Below, piece after piece: positions 46,840-59,233 of a DNA stretch of 64,000 nt. Position 1 is the first letter of the stretch; each line of letters opens with the position of its first letter. Made by a program: the position numbers and the translations under genes. The notes beneath the pieces are model-generated. The model did not search any database. It was not told the DNA's origin and worked only from the letters and a program-made list of their open reading frames with translations. The stretch comes from Mytilus californianus (lineage: Eukaryota; Mollusca; Bivalvia; Mytilida; Mytilidae): contig NW_026262712.1 of assembly GCF_021869535.1 (NCBI RefSeq), positions 68,790,100-68,854,099 on the forward strand. Direction: 5' to 3'.

Positions 46840-47330
46840 TTCTAATGTAGCTCTGGAATGACGACGACATATAGCGACCCATGGTTTTTATCTGATTTTC
46901 AGATTTACCAGACATAAAGGCTGATGTCGCTGCTCCTATTCTAAACGAATGGGTATTAAATCTAGATTTTTTAAACTAAAAAAATTGGAGTCTTCTCTTT
47001 AAAACAGTCTGAAACTGAAATTGTCAATGATTTCCCATTAATATGGCAAAAAAGAGGACCATCATTTCCAGGTCTAATTTACAAAAAAGCTTTCAAACTA
47101 TGTAGAGGACAAATCTCATTTGATTATTTCTATCAACAACTTAAGTAGTGGATCTCCCTTTTTGATAAGTTTTTTCAAAATTTTATAGTAACAAATAGCC
47201 GATTTTATACATGGTCAATATGAACATCTCGCCTATGTTAAACATGTTCTTGTATAACATTTGATGTAATGGCAAATTCACTCACACGTAAAAATGCAGC
47301 AAAAGCGAAGTAAATTTTGTTTGAAACATT
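46840..47330 (-). pseudogene. DIRS-like tyrosine recombinase, decayed
   Basis: The minus strand shows AFAAFLRVSEFAITSN (box with the first catalytic Arg) near 47241-47320 and FNTHSFRIGAATSAF…IKTMGRYMSSSFQSYIR near 46840-46963. The latter contains the H-x-x-R, the Gly-Arg-(W/Y) region and the Tyr of tyrosine recombinases of DIRS/Ngaro-type retrotransposons. Stops and frame changes lie between, so it is not functional. Confidence 0.65.
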
Positions 47331-47744
47331 ATGGTTTCAAATCTAGAAGAGCACACGTGCCTCAAAGCCGAATTAAATCTGATTAAAATATCAATATTTA
47401 ATAGTACCCCGATATCTTGTAAAGTCTATCACAACCACCCAAAAGTTTCTGAATGATAAAAGATTTAGTTAAATCTTCATTACCTTCAATTTTGAAATTG
47501 TAAATTATGTTACTGTATATGATCTACTTGTAGATGAATAATAATGATTAAGTGACAAACAACAAATAAAACGAATAATATGTCAGTTAATTGGTGGCCA
47601 ATTCAGTGGAATAGAATATTCAATCCTGAACATATTGAACGATCGCATTGCATTTTCATAAACGTTCTAACTTTGAGAAATTGATTAGTTCAACAATTTT
47701 TGAAGCTTCTGCATCAAAAGATCTATGAATTCTAGTTAAAAAGT

Positions 47745-48172
47745 ATGTGGCTTCGGGTCGGCATTGCTTGTTACTTCTCTTAACTTCTTTATCTGTCCAC
47801 GAGATAAAGCACCAGCAATAAAATTGTCTTTTGAAAAATTTTGCAACGCTTTAAACTGAAAATTGAATATAAATGTCCACAAACTATTTTTCTCAACAAA
47901 AATATAACCCTGTCATTTTTTGAAGAGTTTGTATTTAAAATTTAAAAACAGCCATATTAACAATAAAAAATCATTTTCTTATTTGTAAATCTTTCTGTCC
48001 ATAAAAAGGTGACCAAAGCAAAAGGTATTATTTCTAAATAAGTAATGTCACTTAATAAAACTTTGACCCAGTTATATGGTCATTGTAATTTTGCCCATGA
48101 CCCATTAAAAGAAACTGTACAACCAAATGAATGACCACCTGCACTGTCAGTATACAAATGTAAATCAGCATT
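47745..48172 (-). pseudogene. DIRS-like RNase H remnant
   Basis: The minus strand reads LYTDSAGGHSFG…, SDITYLEIIPFALV… and then, in another frame, NFSKDNFIAGALSRGQIKKL followed by TSNADPKPHTF. This is the order of the RNase H domain and the ADALSR-like segment that precedes the recombinase in DIRS elements. Stops are present. Confidence 0.6.
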
Positions 48173-48257
48173 AGACTAGAGTTCATTTACATTAACCGGC
48201 GATTTCCTCGAACCTAAATATCAAACTTTTCTGGATGTAGTTCGGAAAATATGTAAG

Positions 48258-48690
48258 TTATCTTTTGTTAAAACCTCCTTTTGGGTTTTGTCTATTAGCA
48301 GAGTTGTTTAGCAAAGGTGCAATGTTATTCCTCTTAAACACAGATGGACCAGTATCAACTTCATTGTCCATAACTCGACGACATCTTAAAGCAGAATGAT
48401 CAAAACCACATTTGAGACATGCATGTCTGTATTCGCAATTGCGTTTATTGCAAAAACCTTTAAAATTAAAATCGTAGCATTTAAAACCAACATTAGCTTG
48501 TTGTTGTTTTTGAGTATTGGCAGTTAAAATACGTAACCACAAAAAACCATCTATGGATGACCATTTTTTTGTATGATCCCTTGATACCCTTAAACGGAAT
48601 TATTGGTCATAAGAATACCATTTTTCAACAGGATGATCAGCCGCTGCACACCTTATTAACGGTTTAATTCCTTCTATTACAAAGCTTACA
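48258..48690 (-). pseudogene. DIRS-like gag with zinc-knuckle tail
   Basis: An open 94-codon frame (48542-48258) carries CYDFNFKGFCNKRNCEYRHA followed by CLKCGFDHSALRC, the CCCH/CCHC pattern ending the gag-like ORF of mollusc DIRS elements. The frame continues upstream past one TAA (KPLIRCAAADHPVEKWYSYD, and HTKKWSSIDGFLWLRI). RNase H starts within about 90 bases after its stop, so the whole reverse transcriptase is absent. Confidence 0.65.
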
Positions 48691-49137
48691 ACTTAATTAA
48701 ATTATGTATCCGCGAATTTTAAAAAAAATATAAAAGATGTAATGTAATAAAATAAAGTGTAACCGGGAATGTAAATGTTAACGCGGCATACACTACATAC
48801 ATTGTAATTACCTGTTTAAAACAAACTAATATATCACCTGTAGTAAAGCATTTAATTATAATGCTATTCAATGGTTAATATATGTGTGCACAATGTAACT
48901 TAACTACTAAATTATAGTTTGTTCAGTGTAATATGCTTTCCGAGTAAGCGTAAAATTGAATTAATGAATCGAACTATTTGCAAGAAATAACTTTCAAATA
49001 AATTTAAATCATTTCTTTTACAAATTACAGAAATAAAATCATCCGGAAAATACAACTGCAATAACTATATCTAACTATCAATAAAACAAATGTACTTATC
49101 TAAAAATATGTCCGAATCAGCCTGTCCTTTTTGTGTT

Positions 49138-49306
49138 CCTTCAGTTCAAATCACGCAATGAACAAATCATGAAAAACATGCAATGTTATATCAAATAAAA
49201 GCGGGAAAATTATGTAGGTAAATGAAAGACGCTCAAGTCCTTCAAAATTAAAGAAAAGTTAACTCTAGTTTAGCAGACGATAATCTCAATTTATTAAATT
49301 GATTTT
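49138..49306 (+). repeat. Second copy of the 39782-39965 block
   Basis: See 39782-39965. It has the same orientation and few differences. Confidence 0.7.
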
Positions 49307-49519
49307 TTTTCTATAGTGAACTTTTCAAAACAATACAAAAAGGGAAAATATTAATATCTGTATATAAACACGTTATTATACTACAGCATTTAGAATATGG
49401 AATACTTCTTTTAAAAAAAGGCTTGGCTGTTGCAGGCACAAAGAGAACTAAATTGAAAGGAACTAACTAGAAAGGTAACTGCTTCTGCATTGTAACAAAA
49501 GCCCGATCATGCCAAATTT

Positions 49520-49605
49520 GCATTGGTTTGGCTGTTTTCTGCTCTATGGTCGGGCATGTGGTCTCGTTGACACATTCCCCGTGTATATTTTCAATTTTAT
49601 TAATT
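49520..49605 (+). repeat. Dispersed repeat, 'ctatggtcgggcatgtggtctcg' copy
   Basis: 'ggctgttttctgctctatggtcggg…tctcgttgacacattccccgtg…ttttcaattttatt' is a typical mussel repeat end. Confidence 0.65.
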
Positions 49606-49606
49606 T

Positions 49607-52425
49607 TATTGGTGAAATGTTTAATGTTGGAAACACCGAACTCAAGAACATTTTAAAATGGAAATTCATTACTTTCATAATAGGTTTTTATCATACCGTA
49701 CTGACTAAGCTTATATCTCTTAAGTGTTGGCCTGCATCACATAAATTTTTTTCGTCATGCTGGATAAAATAAATATTGTAAGTTCCAAAGTAAAAATGTG
49801 AAAACAGATTAAAGCATGTACACAATCAACTAGTTTGTCACATAGCAATCTTAACAAAAAATACGGAACTCCATGGCAAATTCAAAACCGGGAAGTTCAT
49901 AAATAAAATGAAATTAAATGTTATTCAATAAACAGAACAAGTCTAAAACAACTGTCGTATTCCATGTTGTTACAGGAATTTCCCGAAGAAAATGATGGTT
50001 GTAAAACTGGATAAAACTTCCACTTGAATACACATTGTTTTCAGTTCCGTTAAATTCACAAAATTGAGTAAGCAGCGCATAATCACTATTAACCATGATA
50101 TCACTGGGATATGGTTAAATATAAACTGTAAAATACTCACTTCATTTTGTTCTTTATGTCCATCCTGATAAATAAAAAACAAGTTACTTCATGATCCTTT
50201 AAAGTTTCAAGTGTAACATATATAATATGTGTCTTCTGTTTCATTTCTTTTTCAGTGTTTCATGTAAACCTTGCTTTACAGACTAATCTTATTAATTGAC
50301 ACACCCAAAGTAGATGTTGTCAACAAAATACTATAAATGGCGTAGAAAAAACTAAATTGAAGAGCTTCAAAACCTGAATTCCTAAAATTTGTTTTAAATA
50401 CAACTAGTGCAATCTATTCCTGATCGAAGAACATCTTTAATGTAACGAAAATTTGACCATTTTGTATACAGAATAAGTTTACATTACAGAAGTCGTCTTT
50501 TTCAATCAAAATAAAAACCTTGAGGCCTTTTTATATAATTACTATCGCTGCAAGTTGTGCGATTACATTTGTATTTAAAGAACGTACTTTACATTGTACT
50601 ATGACTCTGTTATATACTCCTAAGTACATAAATTAATCTTGATGGTATGATACACGTAATAGTTCATAGTATGCCATATAATTCCATGGTTATATATGTC
50701 CCACCTTTGCCATATTTAATACTGAAACAATGTATGTTAGAAACGAACTTATTTATATAATCATTTACCTTTCAGTATGTTATTTCTATAAATATTTATA
50801 ATATATCTTACGGAAAAATGCACTGAGAAGTATCCATATTGTTGTGGTAAACCTGGAATATGACGACTCCTGTTCACAACACTTTGTACAAGATTTGTGT
50901 TTTTCTCTTGAAATAAAAATCCACATCCTATTCATGAGAGATATTTTGTTATTAATTGATGGGATCCGTACATATACATAAATATTCATTGTGAGTCATC
51001 AGAAGACGTTAAGCTTGGTGCGTTTTATCAAAATATATACTGGTAAAATATTTGCATATTTGTATTGGTTGTGAATGTCTTCTCTGCTGTTGATATTGTT
51101 ATGCATTCATTTGACATTTGTGTGTGTGCGAAACATACTCTGTTTGTAACGCATATACTAAATAATAAATTTATCAACGCTTTTGGTTACATGGTTGAGT
51201 ATCGGTTAAATTTTTATTGTTTATGAACACTTGTTTGTTTTTAGGCTAAATACTGTCCTTTTTTGTCGCATATACGGGTATATGTTATAAATGGATCAAA
51301 TCATTTGAAGTTATTCGGATTTTGCAAAATAGTCTGTGGAGCAGAATGTCGGTATTATGTTTAAAAACCAAACCACCCTTTTCGAGTTGATTATTGTTTA
51401 ATGTGTGGATATAAAATTACAATAACGTGTAGTTATTTGTCAGTTTCTTATTTGCAGATTATGTATATAAATTGTACCTTATATGCATGCATTGATAATG
51501 CGTGTCTGATAATAACTAATATTGAATACACATTACTTTGTTCTGAGAAGCATATTAAAGGCTGATAGACCAGCAGGTACACTTATTCTATTTATGGGTT
51601 GTTTTTGGTTATTATATAATATATCTATTCGTTTGAACCACGCAAAATATAATGAAAATAATGAAGAGACGTATAATCCCACACTATTTCAAACCATATG
51701 GAAAACATTACACACAAGTCATTAGTACTGTAATGAGCAACACAGCGTTAAACACTTTCCTCATAGAAAAGTCCCTACTAAAAATCATAAAAAGCCTTAT
51801 GCAGCATTCTCGATTATCAATGAAACAATTTGAAAGAATTGGTGTCGTATTACAGTAGTGTTTCATGAAATGACACAGGCATTTTGTTTACATTTTCCGT
51901 TATTGTTTATGCAGTAATTAATTACATTATCATCAATTTTATTATTTTAAAAGATATAGTGATACTCTCCTAACATCGTACAAAGTGTTCGTGTTTTTTA
52001 TACCTATTGCAAAGGTACAGGGTTTTTGTCGAGTTTACTTCTGTGCGCTTTCATATCTGCGTTAAGTATGAGACTTGATTTGTGAATACACTAAAATAAC
52101 TTATAAGATTTTAAGAACGATAGCAAAACCATCAAAAAACAAGAATATTTCTGCTGAATAATTAAAAGTTTTTCTACCTGAAATATGAAAACTCTATTTT
52201 CGTTGTACTTATAAAAACAAATAATTGTCGTGCATGTTTGTGTTGATACATATTCTAATGTACAAATATATCATGTATTTATAAATATCAAATTCGTTAT
52301 ACAAACAATTTTTTTTTACTTTTTCGATTAGATTTATTTGAACTCTCTGCGTAAAACTTTGTTTTAACATTTTACGTATAAAAATTGGTATATAATCTAT
52401 GTTTGAACTGTCTCATAAATCTTAC
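49607..52425 (-). other. Intronic stretch with two doubtful exon candidates
   Basis: Candidate minus-strand exons at about 49914-50165 (DGHKEQNE then GTGAGT; or DIMVNSDYALLTQFCEFNGT…) and about 50820-50900 (TTTIWILLSAFF then GTAAGA) have splice-like borders. Neither fits the phase left by 52426, nor does either show a clear TRPM motif. The N-terminal TRPM segment between MHR1 and 43.1 kb should lie here if the gene is complete. Confidence 0.25.
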
Positions 52426-52594
52426 TTCCAGCATATCTTGCTACATGTTTAAGGGCTTTCTTTAATAATAAATTATCAGCCCATTCATACGTTGGAATAC
52501 ATTCATTAAAAGCACCTATAACCGATACAACTATTCTTGGCTCTCCACATTTCTGCAAACAAGCCCATTGTTCTGAGGGCGGATTGATTGATGG
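52426..52594 (-). CDS. TRPM-like N-terminal (MHR1) exon
   Basis: The acceptor is TTTACTACGTTAG and the donor the strong GGAA|GTAAGA. It reads PPSEQWACLQKCGEPRIVVS, then VIGAFNECIPTYEWADNLLL and KKALKHVARYAG. The 'W…(K/E)P.(I/L)V(V/I)SV.GG…L…L..AA..(T/A)G' pattern is the start of the TRPM homology region 1, a Rossmann-like N-terminal domain. The second Gly of the usual GG is Ala here. It enters in phase 0, matching the exon at 58787. Confidence 0.6.
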
Positions 52595-52954
52595 CTAACG
52601 TAGTAAACAAGTAAAAAGATATAAACTAGTCAAAATAATGTAAATAACATTTAAATTTTCACAAAGACGCCTGTAATTGGACTTAAAAACATGCATAATA
52701 TGAAAACAATATATATTTATTTTTTACTTAGATAGATTATATAAACTGGTTTGCCTTTTAAATCATATTTGAAAATTAAAAAAATATATATTCATGTCTG
52801 CCATTAGTGTGTTTCGTTTATCAATAGTGTTGTAACTGTCTATACGTAAAGTTTCAGTATATATTTGTATATATTCGTCCTTATTTCTAAACACTTGATA
52901 TTACTGTGCACATAGTCTTATCAGACGGGTGAAATTGTAGAGAGGAATCACTAT

Positions 52955-55900
52955 AGGTTGCACTTTGTAAATACAGCTGTTTCTCAAACCACGCCTCTTT
53001 TGGGGAGATATATAATATTCATAGATATGTTAATTTGTTAACGTACTGGTTCCCATTTATGATCTCTGTGTTTCATTTCATAGAGACATCACTTGGGAAT
53101 GTAACCAGTATAGAAAAACATGGTAGCGACTAAATTTTAATTCTTAGGAGGTCCAAAAATGGAGGTAAGGGAAGTATAGAATTTTAGTATAAGTTTAAAC
53201 TCTTAGAAGTTCAGGGCATATAAATGTTGAAAATATGCCGCACAGCCCTATATTTTGACCTTTGACTAAAATAGTAGTGCATATAAACTTTCCGTTCTAG
53301 GATATTATTTTTCACGAAACTTCATAGTAAAAGTGTCACAGTTTTAGCCGCAAAGGGAGTTCCTATGGGAAATTGCATTGTCTATATTTACAGAATTGCA
53401 ACCTATATAGGGTTAAAAATTAGAACATACAGAATTTCACAAAATCTTGTTTATCTTAGAGATTTTGAAGAATTTTACTCAAATATGAAGTTTTATAAAT
53501 ATTTCACGAACATTGAGAAAATCCTAGGCCTAAACTATGATGAGTCAGCATAAATTCACAGTTTACAGTATGCATTGTTTACTTAAAGCCCTGAATTAAA
53601 AGTAAATTCATAATTTATGCCTATTTGTAATTTAAATTGTTTAGAAGTGCTTATATTTACTCGTCGCAGTCATTGCAACTCATTGATCCTTCTTAAATAT
53701 TTTTGGTGGAGTGTTTTTGTCCTATCGATAACCCAAAAGTAAGCCGTAACACCTAAATGTGCTTTTTTGTGACTGCAGCATAAAAATTACAAGCTAGAAT
53801 TACAAAAAGACCTCAATAAAACTAACAATGGTGTGTTCTATCCTAAATATGTACCAAATATTCCACATTGCTAGAAACAGGGAAAACATTTAGGAAATGT
53901 GAGGCCCCAGGGGCACAAAACAGAGAAAAATGCCTCCCCCTGGGTCATGAAACAGATAATTTAACTTCTAAATGCTATGCTTTTATTATTTTAAAGGTCT
54001 TTTGTAAAAAAACAATAACTATGCTAGAAAGTTATGTAAAAATCAGATGTAAGCAGTCATTTCTATCAAACTTTTAGTCAATTTATGCACCAGACTGATA
54101 TCTTCATAAATACAACTTTTGCAAATATGGCTTTGTTTAAACACTTCTAGTTCATATATTAACTGACTTATGTTAGATATATGGTTAGGGATGATACTGT
54201 TGTAACATGAATTCTAAACTGACCATTTGAGGCAGAAATTGTGAACTTTCATTAACAAATAGGCATACAGTAAGATGTGGACTGGAGACACAGGCAGGAT
54301 TGGATACTTTGTATAATCTTGAATGTTGGAATGATTACCTACTAAACATTACATTTATAGTATTTTAAAATGCTTTCAATTTGTTATCAGAATAGTTTCA
54401 AACAGGTTTTAGACAGTTTATGTCATAAAACATGCACATAGGGTAAGCTGGCAATAATTAAAGTCTTGTTTTCAAATTCTCTAAAAATTGAAACAGGGGT
54501 ATAAAATATACTGTAAAAGGAAACTTAGAGTATATGCAGTGATTTCTTTTAGGCTATAATTCTGATAAATAAGTATTGTTGTGAGAAAAAGTGTTTTTAG
54601 ACAGTTTTCTATTTGAATAAATGTTTGTATAGGTTGCACTTTGTAAATACAGCTGTTTCTCAAACCACGCCTCTTTTGGGGAGATATATAATATTCATAG
54701 ATATGTTAATTTGTTAACGTACTGGTTCCCATTTATGATCTCTGTGTTTCATTTCATAGAGACATCACTTGGGAATGTAACCAGTATAGAAAAACATGGT
54801 AGCGCCTAAATTTTAATTCTTAGGAGGTCCAAAAATGGAGGTAAGGGTAGTATAGAATTTTAGTATAAGTTTAAACTCTTAGAAGTTCAGGGCATATAAA
54901 TGTTGAAAATATGCCGCACAGCCCTATATTTTGACCTTTGACTAAAATAGTAGTGCATATAAACTTTCCGTTCTAGGATATTGTTTTTCACGAAACTTCA
55001 TAGTAAAAGTGTCACAGTTTTAGCCTCAAAGGGAGTTCCTATCACGATAAGTCGTTGCCTCCAACCTGAAGAAAAACCGAATGTGGCGTATATTCTTCAA
55101 TTATATGCATATAATGTTGCTTTTGAACACATTTATTACCGGGGCGAAGAGTCCCTCCCCCCAAACCAAAAAATTCCACCTGGATATCGGTTCCGTCTAA
55201 ACCTAAATTTAACCAACCTCGATCACAGTTTTCATGAGTAAATGTTTCTAAACGACGAATAAAAGAATTACCAAAAATTAAGGCACGCCGGACCATGGTT
55301 CAAAAGCAACTAATCTATTATAAAAATTAATAAATTAAAAATTAAGCTATCAAAAATATATGGGAAATTGCATTGTCTATATTTACAGAATTGCAACCTA
55401 TATAGGGTTAAAAATTAGAACATACAGAATTTCACAAAATCTTGTTTATCTCAGAGATTTTAAAGAATTTAACCCAAATTTGAAGTTTTATATATATTTC
55501 ATGAAGATTGAGAAAATCCTGGGCCTAAACTATAATGAGTCAGCATAAATTCACAGTTTACAGTATGTATTGTTTACTTAAAGCCCTGAATTAAAAATAA
55601 ATTCATAATATATGCCTATTTGTAATTTAAATTGTTTAGAAGTGCTTATATTTACTCTTCGCAGTCATTGCAACTCATTGATCCTTCTTAAATATTTTTG
55701 GTGGGGTGTTTTTGTCCTGTCGATAACCCAAAAGTAAGCCGTAACACCTAACTATGCTTTTTTTTGACTGCGGCATAAAAAGTACAAGCTAGAATTACAA
55801 AAAGACCTCAATAAAACTTACAATAGTGTGTTCTATCCTAAATATGTACCAAATATTCCATATTGCTAGAAACAGGGAAACAATTTAGGAAATGTGAGGC

Positions 55901-58768
55901 CCCAGGGGCAAAAAAACAGAGAAAAATGCCTCCCCCTGTGTCATAAAACAGATAATTTAACTTCTAAATGCTATGATTTTATTATTTCAAAGGTCTTTTG
56001 TAAAGAAAACAATAACTGTGCTAGGAAGTTATGCAAAAATCAGGTGTAAGCAGTCATTTCTATCAAACTTTTAGTGAATTTATGCACCAGACTGATATCT
56101 TTATAAATACAACTTTTGCAAATATGGCTTTGCTTAAACACTTCTAGTTCATATATTAACTAACTTATGTTAGATATATGGTTAGGGATGATACTGTTGT
56201 AACATGAATTCTAAACTGACCTTTTGAGGCAGAAATTGTGAACTTTAATTGACAAATAGGCATACAGTAAGATGTGGACTGGAGACACAGGCAGGATTGG
56301 ATACTTTGTATAATCTTGAATGTTGGAATGATTAACTACTAAACATTACATTTATAGTATTTTAAAATGCTTTCAATTTGTTATCAGAATAGTTTCAAAC
56401 AGGTTTTAGACAGTTCATGTCAGAAAACATGCACATAGGGTAAGCTGGCAATAATTAAAGTCTTGTTTTCAAATTCTTTAAAAAATTGAAACAGGGGTAG
56501 GGGTATAAAATGTACTGTAAAAGGAAACTTAGAGTATATGCAGTGATTTCTTTAAGGCTATAATTCTGATAAATAAGTATTGTTGTGAGAAAAAGTGTTT
56601 TTAGAGAGTTTTCTATTTGAATAAATGTTTGTATAGGTTGCACTTTGTAAATACACCTGTTTCTCAAACCACGCCTCTTTTGGGGAGATATATAATATTC
56701 ATAGATATGTTAATTTGTTAACGTACTGGTTCCCATTTATGATCTCTGTGTTTCATATCGTAGAGACATCACTTGGGAATGTAACCAGTATAGAAAAACA
56801 TGGTAGCGACTAAATTTTAATTCTTAGGAGGTCCAAAAATGGAGGTAAGGGTAGTATAGAATTTTAGTATAAGTTTAAACTCTTAAATGTTCAGGGCATA
56901 TAAATGTTGAAAATATGCCGCACAGCCCTATATTTTGACCTTTGAATAAAATAGTAGTGCATATAAACTTTCCGTTCTAGGATATTATTTTTCACGAAAC
57001 TTCATAGTAAAAGTGTCATAGTTTTAGCCGCAAAGGGAGTTCCTATGGGAAATTGCATTGTCTATATTTACAGAATTGCAACCTATATAGGGTTAAAAAT
57101 TAGAACATACAGAATTTCACAAAATCTTGTTAATCTCAGAGATTTTAAAGAATTTAACCCAAATATGAAGTTTTATAAATATTTCATGAAGATTGAGAAA
57201 ATCCTGGGCCTAAACTATGATGATTCAGCATAAATTCACAGTTTACAGTATGTATTGTTTACTTAAAGCTCTGAATTAAAAATAAATTCATAATATATGC
57301 CTATTTGTAATTTAAATTGTTTAGAAGTGCTTATATTTACTCTTCGCAGTCATTGCAACTCATTGATCCTTCTTAAATATTTTTGGTGGGGTGTTTTTGT
57401 CCTGTCGATAACCCAAAAGTAAGCCGTAACACCTAAATATGCTTTTTTGTGACTGCGGCATAAAAAGTACAAGCTAGAATTACAAAAAGACCTCAATAAA
57501 ACTTACAATAGTGTGTTCTATCCTAAATATGTACCAAATATTCCATATTGCTAGAAACAGGGAAACAATTTGGGAAATGTGAGGCCCCAGGGGCAAAAAA
57601 ACAGAGAAAAATGCCTCCCCCTGTGTCATAAAACAGATAATTTAACTTCTAAATGCTATGATTTTATTATTTCAAAGGTCTTTTGTAAAGAAAACAATAA
57701 CTGTGCTAGGAAGTTATGCAAAAATCAGGTGTAAGCAGTCATTTCTATCAAACTTTTAGTGAATTTATGCACCAGACTGATATCTTTATAAATACAACTT
57801 TTGCAAATATGGCTTTGCTTAAACACTTCTAGTTCATATATTAACTAACTTATGTTAGATATATGGTTAGGGATGATACTGTTGTAACATGAATTCTAAA
57901 CTGACCATTTGAGGCAGAAATTGTGAACTTTAATTGACAAATAGGCATACAGTAAGATGTGGACTGGAGACACAGGCAGGATTGGATACTTTGTATAATC
58001 TTGAATGTTGGAATGATTAACTACTAAACATTACATTTATAGTATTTTAAAATGCTTTCAATTTGTTATCAGAATAGTTTCAAACAGGTTTTAGACAGTT
58101 CATGTCAGAAAACATGCACATAGGGTAAACTGGCAATAATTAAAGTCTTGTTTTCAAATTCTTTAAAAAATTGAAACAGGGGTAGGGGTATAAAATGTAC
58201 TGTAAAGGAAACTTAGAGTATATGCAATGATTTCTTTAAGGCTATAATTCTGATAAATAAGTATTGTTGTGAGAAAAAGTGTTTTTAGAGAGTTTTCTAT
58301 TTGAATAAATGTTTGTATAGGTTGCACTTTGTAAATACACCTGTTTCTCAAACCACGCCTCTTTTGGGGAGATATATAATATTCATAGATATGTTAATTT
58401 GTTAACGTACTGGTTCCCATTTATGATCTCCGTGTTTCATATCGTAGAGACATCACTTGGGAATGTAACCAGTATAGAAAAACATGGTAGCGCCTAAATT
58501 TTAATTCTTAGGAGGTCCAAAAATGGAGGTAAGGGTAGTATAGAATTTTAGTATAAGTTTAAACTCTTAAATGTTCAGGGCATATAAATGTTGAAAATAT
58601 GCCGCACAGCCCTATATTTTGACCTTTGAATAAAATAGTAATGCATATAAACTTTCCGTTCTAGGATATTATTTTTCACGAAACTTCATAGTAAAAGTGT
58701 CACAGTTTTAGCCGCAAAGGGAGTTCCTATGGGAAATTGCATTGTCTATATTTACAGAATTGCAACCT
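52955..58768. repeat. Tandem array of a 1.68-kb unit, 3.3 copies
   Basis: Units are 52955-54630, 54631-56634 (with a 318-bp insertion), 56635-58318 and a 450-bp partial unit to 58768. Units 2 and 3 are closest; unit 1 is more diverged. Each full unit has a 62-codon frame starting MGNCIVYIYRIATYIGL that is shared only because the units are copies. The array starts with AGGTTGCACTTTGTAAATA and ends with its approximate inverse complement (TATTTACAGAATTGCAACCT). It fills the intron between the exons at 58787 and 52594. Confidence 0.85.
55043..55360 (-). pseudogene. SGNH-hydrolase-like gene fragment inserted in array unit 2
   Basis: The insertion is absent from units 1 and 3, which read 'ttcctat|gggaaattg' here. 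On the minus strand an ATG at 55294-55296 opens a frame MVRRALIFGNSFIRRLETFT … SVFLQVGGNDLS ending at the insertion edge. GNSF is the GDSL-like block I (nucleophile Ser), GLGG the block II Gly region and GGND block III. The catalytic Asp/His block is missing because the copy is truncated. About 60 bp of AT-rich leader precedes the ATG. The family is common as a captured or retroelement-linked domain in mussels. Confidence 0.65.
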
Positions 58769-58786
58769 TTAATAGTCAATATTTAC

Positions 58787-58825
58787 CTGTCCATCTCTAG
58801 CCGAGGACTGTTGCGGTTCCATAAA
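58787..58825 (-). CDS. Small phase-0 exon, N-terminal region
   Basis: The acceptor is TTTAG|TTTATGG and the donor GGACAG|GTAAAT, giving 13 codons (FMEPQQSSARDGQ). It is in phase 0 at both ends and joins 52594 in frame. It lies about 20 bp from the end of the tandem array. The peptide has no domain and is probably a disordered N-terminal segment. Confidence 0.4.
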
Positions 58826-59194
58826 CTAAAATAATAAAGTTATATACCATACTATATATTATAAGCATTTAATTTGAGTATATAATGCGGAATGAATATA
58901 ATTTTCTTGCAAATTACAAAGATGTACAACAGATATTAGATTCAAACATTTTAAAAGGATTGTGAACTTCAGACATCCTAATCACATTAAGATTGAACAA
59001 AAGTCTTCATTACTATGTAATTTGTTAATATAAATAAACATTAGGAAAGAAACATTTGAATAAATGAGAAAACGAAAAAAGTCTCAATCAAAATTATAAT
59101 AATTATTTTTAGAATATATAAGTCATTCACCATACTTAAATAGACAAAGATAAAGATATCTTTAAGTATCTAATAACTATGAAAAGTTATTTAC

Positions 59195-59233
59195 CTCAAA
59201 CTTTGGTGTCTGTGGAGCTTCAATCAAAATTTT
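59195..59233 (-). CDS. Small phase-0 exon, N-terminal region
   Basis: The acceptor is TTTCCCTTAG and the donor TTTGAG|GTAAAT, giving 13 codons (KILIEAPQTPKFE) in phase 0 at both ends. Same style as its neighbours. Confidence 0.4.

Noticed and set aside
51522..51858. Overlapping plus-strand ORFs near 51.6 kb as a gene
   Set aside because: Two overlapping frames of about 67 codons with no splice sites or family. Left unannotated.
53365..57233. Three copies of a 62-residue ORF (MGNCIVYIYRI…) as a gene family
   Set aside because: The ORF recurs only because the 1.68-kb unit is tandemly repeated. There are no splice signals and no domain, and the length fits chance.
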